6,979 nt of DNA. It comes from an uncultured Bilophila sp. (GTDB taxonomy: Bacteria > Desulfobacterota > Desulfovibrionia > Desulfovibrionales > Desulfovibrionaceae). Under the pieces are notes generated by a model. The model was not told the DNA's origin, searched no databases, and saw only the letters and a program-made list of their open reading frames with translations. The DNA lies in the NCBI GenBank assembly GCA_902373525.1, contig CABKMN010000124.1:1-6979 (forward strand). Reading direction: 5' to 3'. Below are positions 5,868 through 6,979 of this stretch, one piece after another (position 1 is the first letter of the stretch; each line of letters begins with the position of its first letter). The translations under genes were made by a program, and so were the position numbers.

Positions 5868-6911
5868 ATGAATGTGCCTTTCCGCCTGTCCGGCGCCCGC
5901 ACGGAGGAGGAGCCGGCGGGGCCGCATGATCCGGGATGCAAAGGCAGGGTGTTCCTCGGAACGCTGCTGACGCTGGCCGTCCTTCTGGCGGGGCCGCCTG
6001 CCGCGTGGGCCGCGAAGCTCGCCAACCATATGGACTACCCCGTCGAAGCCTTTTCCCTGTGGTGTCAGGACCCCCATCAACAGTGGGTCGAGCGCAAGCT
6101 GAGCGGCCATCTGGACATGGAGCAGCAGGTTTCCGTCACGCTTCCCGAAGAGCCGTGTTTCTTCCTTGAGGCGGACATGGGGGACTATCTGCTGAGCTTC
6201 CCGGTGAAGCAGGAACTCCGGCCCGAAGACCGGCTGGACACGAGCTGCATGCCCGATCCGACGCTGGAGGTGTTTCGCGGCAGCGAACCGCTGTTCATCG
6301 CGGACGGCGAGGAAAAGGATCGCGACCTCGCCCGCGATCCCGACCGGAACCCGCCGGAAACCGTCTCCATCGGGCCGCTGCTGGACACGTTCCGGGGCGA
6401 CATGGACGAGGCGGCCTGCCTCAGGTACGGGATTCTCCTGCGCCGCGAGAGCTACAACGACAGCCAGAACATTTCGCTCAAGACCTCGCTGTCGAGCGGC
6501 GGCGTGCTCTGGCAGGGCGTCATTTCCCTCTACCGGGACACGGAGTCGAGCATCGTCGGCCTTTCCCTCACCGCGCCGCTCAGCGAAGGGACGCTGCATC
6601 GGCTGTTCGGCGAGCTGGCGGCCAAGGACTATAAGCACGCCATGCTCGGCGACGAAGGCCCCGTGTACGCGGATGATCCGATCCTCAGCGACGATCCCGG
6701 CGTCCGCGCGCAGGCCGTCCGGGACACGCTCTCCCAGCTTGCCGCCCCGAACGCCGATCCCTACGACGCGCATTTCGAGCCGGACACGCCCGAATGCCGC
6801 GAGAAGAAGGAAGGGACTTCCTGTCTCGACCTCGGCGTAGACATCCGCATCGCCCCCGGCAGCAACCGCATCGAGCTGTTCCTTCAGGACGGCGAGGAGT
6901 CGCCCGAGTAG
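5868..6911 (+). CDS. Exported protein of unknown function, six cysteines
   Basis: I do not recognise this 347-residue protein. It has a Sec-type signal sequence: a hydrophobic stretch at about 28-42 ending in PPAAWA, with likely cleavage after A48. The region before the hydrophobic core is long (about 27 residues) and carries acidic residues at 13-15, unusual for a signal peptide, so an uncleaved anchor is an alternative. No lipobox is seen. The mature part is acidic and has six cysteines (C66, C97, C127, C184, C310, C319), an even number that would suit disulfides in the periplasm. Segments around 57-115 and 186-235 look like alternating beta strands; 242-255 and 278-292 look helical. A strong ribosome binding site supports the start. 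The gene appears to be its own unit, followed after 14 bases by a large hairpin. Codon use resembles the neighbours, so there is no sign of recent transfer. The gene call is firm; the function is unknown. Confidence 0.85.
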   Translation: MNVPFRLSGARTEEEPAGPHDPGCKGRVFLGTLLTLAVLLAGPPAAWAAKLANHMDYPVEAFSLWCQDPHQQWVERKLSGHLDMEQQVSVTLPEEPCFFLEADMGDYLLSFPVKQELRPEDRLDTSCMPDPTLEVFRGSEPLFIADGEEKDRDLARDPDRNPPETVSIGPLLDTFRGDMDEAACLRYGILLRRESYNDSQNISLKTSLSSGGVLWQGVISLYRDTESSIVGLSLTAPLSEGTLHRLFGELAAKDYKHAMLGDEGPVYADDPILSDDPGVRAQAVRDTLSQLAAPNADPYDAHFEPDTPECREKKEGTSCLDLGVDIRIAPGSNRIELFLQDGEESPE

Positions 6912-6925
6912 GACGGGAAAGATGA

Positions 6926-6979
6926 TTGGGGAGGGGGAGGAGAAACTTTCTGGAGAAAGTTTCTCCTCCCCCTCCCCAA
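6926..6979. repeat. Perfect 25-bp inverted repeat (hairpin family copy B)
   Basis: Bases 6926-6950 are the exact reverse complement of 6955-6979, with the tetraloop TGGA at 6951-6954. The arm runs to the window edge, so the stem may be longer. It begins 14 bases after a stop codon and may serve as a transcription terminator or an mRNA 3'-end stabiliser, but any T-run would lie outside the window. It shares the CTTTC/GAAAG core and the G-rich/C-rich arms with the hairpin at 263-302. Confidence 0.85.

Noticed and set aside
4769..6025. 418-codon minus-strand frame spanning the DUF748 end, the gap and the start of the last gene
   Set aside because: It covers two supported + strand genes in antisense, has no recognisable domain or good ribosome binding site, and its composition is typical of a shadow frame.

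Overview
The window is GC-rich (roughly two thirds G+C by eye), gene-dense and transcribed entirely on the + strand. It looks like the chromosome of a Desulfovibrionaceae-type sulfate reducer (Desulfovibrio, Bilophila and relatives). The reasons are a RecR with a divergent Toprim segment of the kind I associate with that group, and intergenic hairpins built on a CTTTC/GAAAG core with G-rich and C-rich outer arms. The genus is an inference from pattern, not from a database search.

Layout. Bases 1-328 hold no convincing gene, but carry a strong hairpin (96-121), a purine/pyrimidine-skewed imperfect dyad and a perfect 18-bp hairpin (263-302) placed just before the recR ribosome binding site. recR (329-940) encodes the recombination mediator of the RecFOR pathway. 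A short hairpin with a T-run (947-975) follows and overlaps a sigma70-like promoter (959-987). That promoter should drive a seven-helix Bax inhibitor-1 family membrane protein (1038-1739), which ends at a textbook intrinsic terminator (1753-1780). After only 45 bases comes a 1193-residue DUF748/AsmA-like protein (1826-5407): one N-terminal membrane anchor, a long periplasmic beta-rich body with a motif recurring four times, and an OmpA-like C-terminal region. A 460-base gene-free stretch (5408-5867) contains a 14-bp tandem repeat and several complementary segments that could fold as RNA. The last gene (5868-6911) encodes an exported protein of unknown function with six cysteines in its mature part. 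The window closes on a perfect 25-bp hairpin (6926-6979) of the same family as the one before recR.

How the genes relate. recR is a DNA repair gene with no evident functional link to the rest. The other three products all act in or beyond the inner membrane: a polytopic membrane protein, a protein probably spanning the periplasm, and a secreted protein. The terminators and long gaps argue for separate transcription units rather than one pathway operon. I see no mobile element, CRISPR array, tRNA or rRNA, and no clear new multi-gene system. The items most worth a second look are the two hairpins related by compensatory base changes, the exported orphan protein, and the structured gap in front of it.
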